Positions 34,593 to 46,632 of a DNA stretch of 64,000 bases are shown one piece after another. The notes under the pieces were generated by a model that worked only from the letters and a program-made list of their open reading frames with translations, had not been told where the DNA came from and ran no database searches. Position 1 is the stretch's first letter. The number at the start of each line of letters is the position of its first letter. Made by a program: the position numbers and the translations under genes. Source of the stretch: Misgurnus anguillicaudatus (lineage: Eukaryota; Chordata; Actinopteri; Cypriniformes; Cobitidae); assembly GCF_027580225.2 (NCBI RefSeq), contig NC_073358.2, forward strand, positions 24,516,501 through 24,580,500, written 5' to 3'.

Positions 34593-35700
34593 TGCCACTT
34601 CTGTAATGAAAAGGACAATTGGAGAGTAACATCTGTTATCACTCCTTAACACTGACAGTGAAACCGAGGTTTTATTAGGTCAGTAACTACAGTTTTAAAA
34701 ATAACAGAATAATGTCTGCATCTACTAATTTCTCTAAACCAATGTGAATGGAGCTTTTAGTTTTGAGAACTGATTCGGTTTATCACATCCAATTAAACTC
34801 TTGAAAATAGAGTAAAACATCCTTCATAATAGCCCTTCAAGACAAATTACCATCTGTTATGATCCATCAGCCGTGTAACAAATCGAGATGACATATAGAC
34901 CTCTGAAAAGTAAAATTATGAAGCTACAGAAAGAGCCAGTCCACAAAGTGCATCACAGATGTTTCAAAGTTGGCAGCAAATAATCTTTGAGCTGAGACAA
35001 TTGCAAACACTTTCACAGATTCCCAAATATTAGCTCAGTGTTTTAGCATGCAACAGTCCTTTACAATGCAATCTGTCTATTAATTAACAAAAGTAAATCC
35101 TCACATACATGCTGCATGCGTTTGTTGACATTTTTAAATATCACCAAAAACGTGACTCTGCCTGTGAAAACGCAGCTTAAGTAATTTTTTATACATAAAT
35201 TCATCCTACATAATGTAAAGAACAGTCTGTAAAAATATAACCTTGATAACTTTATTATTGACTGAGTAAGGTTATGTTAAAGATTGAAATCAATGATTGA
35301 ATTCAAACTTTGATGCTACTAATCTCATAATTTGATTACAAAACTTTCGCCGGAATTCACAGACAGGGTCACATATTATTAACAAAAAGATCAGATCATT
35401 TAAAAATATTGATGATGGCATTCAACGAAATAAATACACTATTTGAGATTTATTATATAACCTACGCTCTACATGACCTTTTATGAACTTTTCAGCAAGA
35501 CCCAGTGTTTGTGATGGAAAACCTTAAACAAAAGAGACTCCTTTACAAGCAGTTCCTGCTGCTCAAGCATCTTTGTGATGGGAAATGTTGTCTTTTATGT
35601 TGAAATAGAAGAGTCTGTACACATTACATGTCTTTGAAAAGCACCTGCAGTGCCCAGAATTATTTCCTTTCACAGATGTGACATTTGTACAGATGTCAAA
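34593..35700. other. Non-genic stretch
   Basis: AT-rich sequence without recognisable exons or repeats with definable ends. Confidence 0.4.
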
Positions 35701-35701
35701 G

Positions 35702-35733
35702 CAAAAGAAAAGAAAAGAAAAGAAAAGAAAAGG
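35702..35733. repeat. (AAAAG)n microsatellite
   Basis: Six near-perfect AAAAG units. Confidence 0.9.
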
Positions 35734-35784
35734 AAAAAATGCAGTACAGTTCTCATCATGCCATAATAAAATCCCACGACTTAA

Positions 35785-36205
35785 ACTACGTTTACACGTG
35801 GGCGGCTATTTTCATAAACGGACAACCTCTCCCGTTTCAAAAATAACTTTGTGCACACATGTCAGTTTTCAGAAAAGTGTTAGTTGACACATACCCATGT
35901 ATATATGCCGTCAAGAGCATGCCAAACTTCTAGGTGGCAGTGTAACGAGAAGCTCAAGCCCACGTAAGCCAATCAGAATCCCAAAAACCGCAACAAATCA
36001 CTTCCTGTTCCCCTTTTGAACAAGGTCGCTTTTTTGGCGTAGGTGTGAGCTCTGGCGCATACTTGGCTGCCTAAACATCGGTTTGTCTCAGTTTACGTGC
36101 AACCATGCAACCGAAGATTTTCAAAATCTCCACTCTGGCCAGAGTTTTTTTGAAAGAATCACTTTCAGAGGCGAGTTCTCCGTTTGCGTGTAAACGAAGG
36201 GTGCA
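35785..36205. mobile_element. Probable non-autonomous DNA element
   Basis: ACTACGTTTACACGTGGGC near the left and GCGTGTAAACGAAGGGTGC near the right are inversely similar. The interior is unusually GC-rich relative to its flanks. Boundaries and superfamily are uncertain. Confidence 0.4.
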
Positions 36206-36385
36206 AACAAACAGGGCCTTATTCCAACATACCTTTTATGGACGTTGCATGGTATGCGTTAGCAATAACAAACAGACCATGGAGAGTCACTATATGATGA
36301 AAAAAATGTGTTTACAAAATGAGAAACAAGCACATACCAGACATTTTAATAAAATAAATGAACTAAACCAGCTACAGTTAGTGTA

Positions 36386-36663
36386 TAGACCGTTTCAGCA
36401 GTAACAACATAAACAAGCGGCTGCACGTAGCTTCCGGTAAACTCCGCTAAGAATAAATAACAACAAAGTTCTTTAAACGTAGTTTATTTATATAAAAAGA
36501 AAAAAAAAAAACATCGATTACCTAGGAAACCAAAACGTGTTATTTTCGACGAGGCATTTGTTCAAGAGATCAGTTTAGCAACTAGTCAGAGCATTAAAAA
36601 AAGGAAACCGGAAGTAAGGTTCGGATCCAGACGTGTATCACGTGCTTCCAATGAAACCGTCTA
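36386..36663. mobile_element. TA-flanked MITE, family D copy 1
   Basis: Termini TAGACCGTTTCAGCAG and GAAACCGTCTA, with TA on each side. The copy at 55840-56133 shares the interior (AACTTCCGGTAAACTC, TTATTTTCGACGAGG, CAACTAGTCAGA). Confidence 0.85.
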
Positions 36664-36776
36664 TACATAGCTCTCCTAACACTGTAAGTGAGTTGTAATA
36701 ACCCCCATAGAGTTCTTACAGATTTGTGTATTGTTTTGTGAAGTGCCAGGACACCACTTTTTTTTTAAAGGCAGCA

Positions 36777-37062
36777 TTAAAGGAGCAGTATGTAAGAAAT
36801 TTATATCAATTAATCATAAAATGGCCCTGATATATCACTAGACATTAAGAAATCATTTTCATTTCAAATACTTATATCACTGACAAAACTGGTCTGGCCA
36901 GGATATTGTCATTTAAAAAGTGGAGTTGCAGCCCTCAACTGATGTTTATGTTGTCATTTTGTGTATTGGCCACAAGTTGTGTGATTGCAGTACCAGTTTT
37001 AGCCACAAGTTTTGTGATTGCAATACCAGTTTTGGCCACAATCCTACATACTGTTCCTTTAA
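36777..37062 (+). mobile_element. TTAA-flanked MITE, family F copy 2
   Basis: TTAAAGGAGCAGTATGTAAG to CATACTGTTCCTTTAA. Compared with copy 1 it carries an internal tandem duplication (GTGATTGCAGTACCAGTTTT followed by GTGATTGCAATACCAGTTTT). Confidence 0.88.
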
Positions 37063-37944
37063 AACATGGGTTTTCAAGTCAATTCAACCTACTATTTTTG
37101 GCTAAACCTACTAAGTTTTGGCTTGTGATAATTTGCCATATCTTGTAAAATCTAATTGAAATTGTTTTACTTGTTTGTTTGTTTTTTGTTTTTTTAAGTT
37201 AAAGCAACATAAAAATATATGTTGATTGACAAAAATGCTGGATATTTTTTTACAGTGCACAATCATTCAAGATTATAGACACATGCAGATGATCACAAGG
37301 CTTGCAGAAGCATTCGTTTATTTTTAGTGTAAAACTTAAAATGTTATTTAAAAGTTATAACATTGAAAAGTTGTAGCAAGTGTATATCAGCTCAAGCCAT
37401 TTTATCCGTATATGACTTTCTTTCAGCTAAACAGAGTCAGAGCTATATTAAATAATATACTGGTTCTTTTCAGCTTTATAATGGCATTGGATACCCCATT
37501 CTTAAAGCTCTAAAAACCTCACATTGATTGAAAATGAATCCATACAGTTATTAAAGTCCCCCTGTAGCCAATAATCTTATCACCTTTAAACTCATAAACA
37601 TCATAATAGCATATGTGAAACTTTTCCTGTGCCAGTAATGTCTTTAAAATAGCTTGATTGTAACTGTACACGCTTGAATATGCAAATTAGTCCCCGCATC
37701 CACTCAACGGCACCAGCTCAGACCATAGATATATATGTACATAGATGCTACATTCTGCAGTTTCAGACACGTAGCTGCTAAGTCCAGTTTCACAACGCAC
37801 ACCAGTTAGAGTACTAATTAAATCTGTTCAGACCGATTTAATCAGATTATTGCTGTAAATAATGGACATTTCATTTTATCGTGTTTTAGTTCTCTGTTTT
37901 TTATTTCAAGATATTTAATTCATTTGCAGGTTTCCTTTTAAGTC
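37063..37944. other. Non-genic stretch
   Basis: AT-rich, with no recognised feature. Confidence 0.4.
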
Positions 37945-39353
37945 TTAAAGGGACACTCCACTTTTTTTGAAAATATGCTATTTTTCTAGCTCCCCCAGAG
38001 TTAAACATTTGATTTTTATTGTTTTGGAATCCATTCAGCTGATAATCAAGAACTTTGCTGCCGTAAAATGTCTGCAGGAGGCGCAATGATATTACGTAGT
38101 CCCCGAAAATAGTCCCCAGCTATTGAAAGATACTAAGGGGACTATTTTTGGCTGCTGCGTAATATCATTGCACCTTCAGCAGCCATGTTCCAGCAGAAAA
38201 GTCCTTGATTATTACGCCAGAATGAGAGTATAGTTCCTAGCCATATCTGCCTAGAAAGTCGCAACTTTTAATTTTCCATCGGTCTTAGTACACGATGTAA
38301 CTACATGAGAGTTACGTTTTAAATAGGAAAAATAATGAAACTCTGGTTATTTTTTAGGCGCGATGCTAATGGACTAATTCGATTCTATGGATTGTGCTAA
38401 GCTATGCAGGGTTTCCCGCAGAAAATTGGTTAGTTAAGGTGGTAGGGTTGTGGGGGTGGGCGTGGCTGGGTGGGTTGGCAATCAAAGGGTCGGGGCGTAC
38501 ACGTCATGATGAAAATGAAAATATTTTTATTTAAAACAATCAAATAAAACTTAATTTTGAAGAAACTATGACAGAAAATGAACACATACTAGATTATTAA
38601 GGAATTAAATGTTTTTAACAGATACCTCTAACAAAAATAGTTGCGTGATGAAGTGAAACTAAAGGGTTAATAAACACAAACTGAAGCAGATGTTGTACAA
38701 TGTCAGGCGAACGATGATAGCACGAAGATTGTAAAAATTGGTTATTTCCCACTATTAATTACATTATCTTAAAGGAGTGTAACTACTGTAGCATGTAAAT
38801 AATGCACATAAATAACATGAGCAAGAGCGCTCAACAATTATATCGAATCAACAGGCACGTGCAACCTAGCTAGCAGGTTGCTCAAACAACAAAAATCACC
38901 AGCTAACTTACTTTAAATCTGCAAGAACTATAGACTAATACAATAACAGGCTTAAATAAACAAAAAAAATAAGGCCACTTACAGTTCTCACATACACGCG
39001 TTTTATCAACTGGCTACTATTTATCCTCCAGACAGTGACGGACCACGTCTTTCTCTCATTTGGCCGTGTGGTGCGCTTGCCCTCTCGCGATGTGAAGGGC
39101 ATCCGCACTATTCTCCAAGATGCACTTGACGGCCTTTTGTGCAGCAATTTTTTTTGGGGGGGATGAACTAGTTAAGGCGGTAGGATTTCCCAGCTTAGGC
39201 GGGCCGCCCAAACTGCAAAGTACTGCGGGAAACCCTGCCAGCTAAAAGTGGTAGCGCCAGACCCGAAAATCAGCTGAATGGATTCCAAAATGGTAAATAA
39301 CTAGGGGAGCTGGAAAATAAGCATATTTTCAAGAAAGTGGAGTGTCCCTTTAA
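37945..39353. mobile_element. TTAA-flanked foldback element split by a hAT
   Basis: TTAAAGGGACACTCCACTTT at the left and AAAGTGGAGTGTCCCTTTAA at the right. The arms continue inversely (TTTGGAATCCATTCAGCTGAT against ATCAGCTGAATGGATTCCAAA). It also has an inner inverted pair around 38080-38170 (GATATTACGTAGTCCCC / GGGGACTATTTTTGGCTGCTGCGTAATATC). It resembles the 21.2-kb hairpin in design. A hAT interrupts it at 38407-39237. Confidence 0.85.
38407..39237. mobile_element. hAT-type element nested in foldback
   Basis: The termini CAGGGTTTCCCGCAG and inverse CTGCGGGAAACCCTG are typical of a fish hAT family. An intact 8-bp TSD is not visible; the right junction has apparently lost some bases. No transposase frame is present. 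Confidence 0.78.
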
Positions 39354-39810
39354 AGCTTGTAGCCCTGCGCACATGCGCAGTTTTCAAAAACCGCACTGTA
39401 ATTCTGTTTACAAACTAGAAGACATGAAATGCAATTTGTATATATAGAATGATGGATATAGAATGCACTTCATATGTCTTGCTTATTTTGTTTAAAAAAC
39501 ACGATCATTGTAAGTTTACATGTCATAATAATAGGAACTATGCTTCTAACCACAACTAGAGAGTTTGGTTTCGGGAAACACCTAAATCATTGAACTATGC
39601 TGAAACGACGGAACTGTTGGCTAACGATTCTTTTGGGAGACGCACCCCAGATCCACTCATTCAACTGTGTTGACTGGTTGCATGTTTGTGACGTAGGAAA
39701 CCGTGGCAATTTCAAACAGCGGTCTTTGGAAAACTCCAATTCAATGGAGAAAATACACAGCAATGGTGTTGAATGATTTGAATTTGCACATGGTTTGTCC
39801 TAAATCATAT
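39354..39810. other. Non-genic stretch
   Basis: No recognised feature. Confidence 0.35.
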
Positions 39811-39812
39811 TA

Positions 39813-41046
39813 CAGTTTTTTCCAATTGCTAACACACAATTTTGCAAACTAGTCTGGTTTTATCAAAAAACATAACACAATTTACAAAACCACACACCCA
39901 AATAGCAAAATACCACATATATCCTGCAAAATGAAGCACTCCAACCGAAACTACATATAACATTATCAAAATCAAACTTTGACACAAATTGGAACACACT
40001 TCATTCATACTACCAGATTTTTGTCTAACCAACTACACACAGTTGGGCATAATGAAAAGTGCACTTTTCTTTAGTATGCTTTGCCATAATACTAAAATAT
40101 GTATTAGATTGTTCACATGCACAAAAATATTTGCAGATACACACACATGCTGTTGAATTTTTTTTTTCACCAAACAAGTCATAACGCCTCGTCCACATCA
40201 CAGGCAATATATTCCCTTGCCAGACATCGAGGGAAGAAGCACCTTGAGCGCCTTATTCATCCCTAAATTGCACCAACATCAATCTCATCATATGTCTCTT
40301 CCATAGTCTGCAAAAGAGGCATGCGCACAAAGGGCTGCTGGTCATATACCTTCCATATAACTCTTCTATGGGGTTCAAAAATGGCAAGTATGGTGGGAGG
40401 TATTGCACGATAAATGTTTGGTAGTCAGCAAACCAGTTTTGGACTGGAGCTACACGATGAAAGCTCACGTTGTGCCATACTACAACATACCGGTTTCTTT
40501 GGTCTACATCATTCATACACTCTGATGGTATGAGAATGTTGTGGAGTCTTTCTAGAAATGTGAGAATATGGGCTGTGTTGTATCAAGGTTGGCATGACGG
40601 TGGAGGACACCATCCATATTGGAGATGGCAGCACACATTGTGATGTTCCCACCACGTTAGCCAGGAACATCTATAATGGCTCTGTGGCCAATGACGTTCA
40701 TGTGGTCTTTTCTAGTGCTTACATCCTAATTGAAGTGTTAACAATTAACCGTTCAGGTGTTTGGGCAGGTGGCACATATATTGGCCATTTAGCTCGTGTA
40801 GTGTCATTTTGAATGGTAGTATTTTGAAAAGGCAAACATGTGACTTTATGTCAGATTGTTGTGTCTTGTGCAGAGAACCGTGTTCAGTGCATTTAAAAAG
40901 TGCCATTGTGAATTGCAAAATGTGTGTAAAGCAGGAAATGTGTTTAGACTTTTGGAGACTTGAGAAGAGGTGTTGCTCTCTGTGTGTCAGTTTAAATAGT
41001 TGTGCTGTTCATGTCATTTTAGTGTGTTAGCAATTGGAAAAAACTG
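39813..41046 (-). mobile_element. Tc1/IS630-like transposon, decayed
   Basis: The termini CAGTTTTTTCCAATTGCTAAC and inverse GTTAGCAATTGGAAAAAACTG (about 25 bp, near perfect) are flanked by TA on both sides (39811-39812, 41047-41048), the signature of the IS630-Tc1-mariner superfamily. The interior carries a minus-strand transposase relic. At 1234 bp it is close to full length for the superfamily, though the N-terminal DNA-binding part of the protein is not readable. Confidence 0.88.
40190..40680 (-). pseudogene. Tc1/IS630-like transposase relic
   Basis: Minus-strand frames read CAAISNMDGVLHR, then YVVVWHNVSFHRVAPVQNWF, continuing ADYQTFIVQYLPPYLPFLNP and IEEL. This is the central and C-terminal catalytic region of the superfamily (W-D-N-x-S-x-H, P-P-Y-S-P, N-P-I-E). 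The aspartate expected in the W-D-N motif is a histidine here (WHN), removing a catalytic metal ligand. A frame change follows the NPIEE-like motif, and later C-terminal blocks are readable only in another frame. Inactive. Confidence 0.82.
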
Positions 41047-41249
41047 TAAAAACACAACATAAACATATAAACAAGAATAAAAACTAGATTTTTACCATAG
41101 GGGGCTGCTTTAAATGTCTTCTGAACTGAAATGTTGGGTTTTTAGAAGGAAACATTTCGATTTCAAACTACGCCCTTACACATGTTCACGAGAGAGTTGA
41201 GGTCAGTTGAGGCTGGAGGTTGACCTCTGACCCAACTTTACACAAAACC

Positions 41250-41325
41250 TTCACTTCATGATGGCTTAAGGGTGAGTAAAATATGGGCTAATTTTCATTT
41301 TGAAATGAACTATTCATTTAACAGC
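41250..41325 (+). repeat. End of a common cyprinid-type DNA repeat
   Basis: GATGGCTTAAGGGTGAGTAAAATATGGGC...TTTTCATTTTGAAATGAACTATTCATTTAA resembles the terminal segment also found at about 51705-51745 (GATGGCTTGAGGGTGAGTAAAT). Confidence 0.5.
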
Positions 41326-42840
41326 GCTAAAGCATGTAAGCAAGCATAAATATCCATTGCGTCATGTAAAGCAAAGTGTAAGGTCTGTTCAAGTTCAACA
41401 GCATGTGTCTATTTGCATCACTGGAGTTTTAGGAGACTCTATTGTAACTGTTGTAGGACAGAGAATTTTCCCACATGATGTTCTCACATTTATAATGTCA
41501 ACACATGCACAGGGCAGTCATTTCCTTGCACTTAGGGGTAAAGTGTAGGGATGAGGAAACGGAAAAACGAGCGCTATTCAGAAGTCTTATCTCAATTGCT
41601 TCCTGAAAACAGAGAGGTTGTTGCTATCTAAATAGGAAGCGCTAAGGACTTGCTAGCCTGAGACAGCAGACTTTCAGGCCCACGTTTCCTCTATATTCCT
41701 GTTTAACAAGCCAACAATCCATCACTTCTACTTGGCTCTCTTCCTTTTGCATGTTTATGACAGGTCTCTATGTTTACACACAGCAGAGTCATTTATCAGG
41801 GAAATTTCAATCCAAGCCGAAGGTAAACATGAATTGTTTCTCTGATGATATCATATAAGTATGTGTTGCATCTGGTAAGAAAATATAATGTAAAAAAAAA
41901 TCTATAAACATTGCTATCTCAGATGGCTGTCTGATGACTTTGATTTAAACAAGATACTCCACTAAGGGGTGCTTTAATAAATAGTCTAATAGTTCTGGTT
42001 TAAGTTAGACAGATGTTAGCAATGTGTCTTGCTGGTAACCGCTTGCAATAAACAGCAGCTGGATCGGACTTATCTCAATCGTTACGTTTCAGAATAAATA
42101 AAACGACTGATCTAAATGTGAATTATGATATTACACATACAATATTAATTTCTTAAAAAGCATTATTAGTCAACTGCGGAGTGTGGTTTGGAAAGAATTC
42201 AGCAGGCATTTAGCCACGGACACTGTAAGCAGGGTTCTTGTGTCCCACAGGTTGGACTGAGGACAGACTAGCAATGCTCATGTTTAATTTACAACCTCTA
42301 CAAGGTTTTTTACGCAGACAGCCAGACTGCGAGCACATGAACTCACCTCCAGAATTAATGCGTCTCTGAGAGCACTCCAGGCTTTAGAGCCAGAAACACT
42401 TCCAGGAAAGGTGCTGAAATCCTCTTTCACCTCTTTTACTTACAGAAAGTGTCACAGGCCTCTAAATCTTGCCATTTACATTCTGTAAACCCCAAAAAAT
42501 GAAATATCAAATGGTGACAGATTTATGAAAGGAGTACAGGTGTGAAAGGTTGCTTGACAGTTTCTTAAAAAAACTAAAATATTCTGCTTTATGGTATGTA
42601 TGCATTAATGCATTCTTAAATTTTTAAGTTTAAATGTTAAAAATGTATTTAAATAAACAAAACTTTTATTGCATAAAAAACTATGTCGATGTAAGAGTAT
42701 ACAGATATCTTATTGAAAAAAAAATTCTGATAGCATCTGCTAAATAAATTAATGCAAATAAAATGAAAAAATAATTGATTTCAAATTGATTTCCCGAACA
42801 CTGGAGGGAATGGCAGTAGTCGAGTCAGTCAAATTAACTA
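41326..42840. other. Non-genic stretch, one weak exon candidate
   Basis: No repeats with clear ends. On the minus strand, 42347-42432 reads EDFSTFPGSVSGSKAWSALR and then DALILE before a GTGAGT donor. The acceptor side is weak, an in-frame stop lies just upstream, and the product is unknown. Confidence 0.3.
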
Positions 42841-43339
42841 TTTAAAGTGCACCTATTTCAATGTTTAAAAACAATTTTATTTTGTGTATTTGGTATAATA
42901 CAATGTGTTCGCGTGGTTTATGGTAGTGTTGTAGTTCTCGAGACCGGTCTCAAGACCACTTTTTAAAGGTCTTGGTCTCGTCTTGGAATCGACCGCATTT
43001 TTACTCGGTCTCGTCTCGGTCTCAGACAAAGAGGACTCGGAATTTTATTTCAAGACCACAACTGATGGCACATCACAAATTTATTTTTATCATTCATTTT
43101 ATGCAGTTTATTTAGGTTTGGCATATGATGTTGGCATTGTTTAAGTTTCTCCCAATGACAATTTTTCTAATTTTATTTCTAAAAACACCTGCATTGTGTT
43201 AATTGGATGGCAAGTTCAGATTAAATGGTTAAGTTGATTTCAGCTCTTTAGTGTTTGTTCACTTTTATTTGCTTATAGAAAAAGATAAATTCCCACATAT
43301 CTGCAATGCCTTTGATTATTTTAGCAAATTCACTGATGG

Positions 43340-43342
<3 letters not shown>

Positions 43343-43407
<65 letters not shown>
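43343..43407. repeat. (AC)n microsatellite
   Basis: About 32 perfect AC repeats. Confidence 0.98.
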
Positions 43408-43408
<1 letters not shown>

Positions 43409-43677
43409 TCTGGTTTCCATGTTTTGTGGGGACATTCCATAGGCGTAATGCATTTTATACCGACCATGTATATTCTATTCCCCTAACCTTCCCCATTCCC
43501 TAACCCTAACCATCACAGAAAACTTTCTGCTACTTCACATTTTTAAGAAATATCATTCTGTTTGATTTATAAGCTTGTTTCCTCATGGGGACATCAAAAT
43601 GTCCCCACAAGGTCACAAAAACACTGGTATTCCTATCTTTGTGAGGACAATATGTCCCCACAGATAATTACCAGGCA

Positions 43678-43678
<1 letters not shown>
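43408..43678. repeat. GGGGACATTCC repeat between two AC tracts
   Basis: A segment with TTTGTGGGGACATTCCATAGGCG, a short CCCTAACCCTAACC run and two TGTCCCCAC motifs, bounded on each side by (AC)n. The block-plus-microsatellite arrangement suggests one inserted repeat. Confidence 0.55.

Positions 43679-43713
<35 letters not shown>
43679..43713. repeat. (AC)n microsatellite
   Basis: About 16 AC repeats. Confidence 0.97.
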
Positions 43714-43717
<4 letters not shown>

Positions 43718-44423
43718 AGAAGTGCCTAATCATATGCATTTTCCACATTTGATCATAAGTGTTTTAATGCAGTGACTTGCACTGGTCTTGGTCTTGACTT
43801 GGTCTTGGCCAGTCTTGGTCTTGGTCTTGACTTGGTCTCAACCCTTTAAAGTCTTGTTCTTGTCTCGGTCTCAGCCTGTCTTGGTCTTGGTCATGACTTG
43901 GTCTCGGTTTAGGTGGTCTTGACTACAACACTAGTTTATGGTAAAAAAAAACATTATTTTCCACATACCATACATTTTTGTAGCTCCAGATATCCTTGTC
44001 CTCCTGAAACGCACTGATTTTGTACAAAAATCATCATTTTGAAAAGCGCTGTGTCCCTGATTGGCCAGCAAATCTGTATGTTGTGATTGGTCTGAATAAC
44101 TCTGGCGTCAGCCGGAAATGTGACGCTCCTTACCATGTTTGAAAGATTCGCTCACAATGCAATGTTAACAGGAGTTAACTTACAGGCTGAGTCTGAACCG
44201 GAAGAAAATATGATAATGTCGGTCTTCTCTACATCACCAATTCCAGGGAGTAAACTGTTGCCTACAATCCATGTTTTTGTTGTAAAAGAGATTTACGTTG
44301 GAGACGATAACTCGCGTCATCGTTGTACCTGTTGCATATTGTAAACATGTAATAATTCACACCAAAGGAAATGTAAAAACATAAATTGGACAATAGGTGC
44401 TCTTTAAGATCTATTCTGAAATA

Positions 44424-44572
44424 TTTCCTGTAGCTCATTTGGTAGAGCATAACATTAGCAGTACAAAGGTTGCGGGTTTGAATCTGAGGAAACACATACT
44501 GATGAAAAATATATAACTTGAATGCACTTTTAAAGTTGCTCTGGAAAAATGTATAGGCTATGCGAAATGCAG
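44424..44572 (+). mobile_element. tRNA-derived SINE with L2-type tail
   Basis: The head TTCCTGTAGCTCATTTGGTAGAGC has a clear A box, and GGGTTTGAATCTG is B-box-like. The tail AAAGTTGCTCTGGAAAAATG...CGAAATGC is like the L2-clade LINE 3' end found in HAmo-type cyprinid SINEs. The mismatched anticodon stem and the tail exclude a functional tRNA. Confidence 0.75.
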
Positions 44573-44814
44573 GTAACAATGTAACTGAAGACACAAATTA
44601 GGTAAATAAACACATTATTAAAGGGTTAGTTTGCGCTGAACTAATATTGCTTTAAACTATGCATCAGTTTAACTGTAAATACCCCTGTAATGTTGTGGCT
44701 TTCCTTATAGGTAAAATACAGATTGCCAGTTAAGTCATGGCTAGTCTTGAGTTGGATGCTGGAGAGCTACTGAAATTACAGGGTTGCTCACCATTATGCC
44801 TGTCATCGTAGTAC

Positions 44815-45100
44815 TTAAAGGAACAGTATGTAGGATTGTGGTCAAAATTGTTATTGCAATCACAAAACTTGTGGCTAAAACTGGTACTGCAATCACACAA
44901 CTGTTGGCCAATACACAAAATGACAACATAAACATCAGTTGAGGGCTGCAACTCCACTTTTTAAAGGACAATATCCTGGCCAGAGCACTGTTGTCAGTGA
45001 TATAAGTATTTTAAATGAAAATGATTTATTAATGTCTAGTGACATATCAGGGCCATTTTATGATTAATTGATATAAATTTCTTACATACTGTTCCTTTAA
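44815..45100 (-). mobile_element. TTAA-flanked MITE, family F copy 3
   Basis: Inverted relative to copies 1 and 2: TTAAAGGAACAGTATGTAGG on the left, CTTACATACTGTTCCTTTAA on the right. It shares the internal tandem duplication of copy 2. Confidence 0.88.
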
Positions 45101-46060
45101 ACTTAGGCCGCGGCTATGAATTTTGAACAATATGTAATACTTTGCATAGAGATGCAATATGAATGCAAGCATATATAGCCTGGAAAACATGTAACAATAT
45201 AGTAAATCCATCACCACAGCTGTCATGCTTCTTTATGTTCAGCAAATACAGGTAATGAACATAAATATACAGTTGTATCTCCTTTCTTCACACATGAATT
45301 TATATCTTTCTCATAAATAGGTAGCTTTCAGCAGGTGCCCAAATATGATGTTGATGAAAATCATTCAGAGATAGGCTAAAAATGTCAGTTCCCTCTAATA
45401 TCCATGACAAGGAGATAGATCTGATGCAGTCTTAGCTGTAATTTGTTTATTTTCTGCATGAATAAATATCTGACACATTGAGTAGCGAAGCACATCATTT
45501 AATGAGACACTTGAAAAGCTTACAAATGACACAGCTGAAAACAACAGCAGTGTTTGATGCTCTGGTCTGTTTCATTTTAAGCAGTAGAATTATTGTCTTA
45601 GCGCTCAGCAACAAAGCAATGCAGCATCTTTGATATAAACACATTCCAGCAGTTACACAATGTTATGTGGTTGCACATCAGTGCTCTTGAAACAATAACC
45701 AGATCCAGGAGCATCTGCTTAAATAAAGCCTGTGGCATCTGGGATTCACTCTGTTGTAAATGCCAAATGACTGCTGTCAGTCTAGTCACTTCTCTTTATT
45801 GTATCTAGAATTTTGTCCCAGTAGTCGGCTACTTTTGAAAAACTACTGTACTGCTCTGTAGCTTTTAATTAACGTTTTCATTGATATATCCAGATTAACT
45901 ATTACATTTAGGGACATTGGCAATATTAAAAGAGCACACTTGTGCTAATATCCCACAATGCTACGATTCATTTTGAGAATAAAGTATTGACTTTTTTTAA
46001 CTTGCAGTGTGTACATTTTAGAAGGTTCTCTTGACAGAAATGCAATATAATATGCATAAC
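45101..46060. other. Non-genic stretch
   Basis: AT-rich, without recognised exons or repeats. Confidence 0.4.
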
Positions 46061-46069
46061 TATATTTTC

Positions 46070-46190
46070 AGTGATGTATAAAAATCTTTCAAAATGAACC
46101 TTTATGTTTTTATTACCTTAGAATGAGCCGTTTCTATCTACATACACCCTGGGTCCCCTTACATGGAAGTCGCCATTTTGCACCTTAAAT
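46070..46190 (-). repeat. Partial copy of family G MITE
   Basis: ATTACCTTAGAATGAGCC...TCTACATACACC...GTCCCCTTACATGGAAGTCG...TTGCACCTTAA is the inverse of the 34400-34480 segment. Confidence 0.55.
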
Positions 46191-46632
46191 AAGCGCATGC
46201 GTAAGAACAGCCCCCCTTCTTCACAGCTCATTTCTAGGGAACGCCTCCCAAAACTCAAGCACGAGTATTGGAACACGAGTGTTTGTTTACCACCGGCATA
46301 TGCTGTGTTGCATCAGTGGATTCATTATGTGAAATTATATGATAATAAACACATAAGACGTATCGTTAGCTTGGTCGACGCTATTCCCATTTCAACTAGC
46401 ATGTAGCAGAGTGGTTAGTAGGACATCTAGTCATTGAAAAGCTTGCGGGAAATCTGCCTTAAGCTAATCTGTTGTATCTCTTCTAATGAACCTGTAAATG
46501 TAACATGAACTTAATTTAGCAGTTTCAACTAGTCGAGACTAGTTGAAACAGACTTTTATGTGTTCCTTCACACTTGCTTCTGTTTGTTTATCTTTTTACA
46601 ATCTACCACAACCCTTAAGAACCCCTTAATTA

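Larger units (their letters stand above)
42924..43933. mobile_element. hAT non-autonomous element with perfect TSD
   Basis: The termini TAGTGTTGTAGTTCTCGAGACC and inverse GACTACAACACTA are flanked by GTTTATGG at 42916-42923 and 43934-43941. The subterminal regions are rich in repeated GGTCTTGGTCTCG-type motifs. A third-level insertion with CA microsatellites lies within. Confidence 0.93.
42842..44407 (+). mobile_element. TTAA-flanked DNA element, family A copy 2
   Basis: TTAAAGTGCACCTATTTCAATG to GGACAATAGGTGCTCTTTAA. The body matches copies at 9952-11146 and 56848-58499 (CGCGTGGTTTATGG, CATACATTTTTGTAGCTC, CCGGAAATGTGACGCTCC). A hAT sits inside at 42924-43933. Confidence 0.88.

Noticed and set aside
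43470..43520. Interstitial telomere
   Set aside because: Only two to three CCCTAA units inside an interspersed repeat.
44424..44500. tRNA gene
   Set aside because: A and B boxes are present, but the stems do not pair well and an L2-type tail follows; it is a SINE. The same applies to the heads near 7.64, 12.19, 47.83 and 56.76 kb.
34113..44957. A recurring frame MELQPSTDVYVV in three places
   Set aside because: It lies inside the three copies of MITE family F and shows no conserved reading frame beyond copy similarity.
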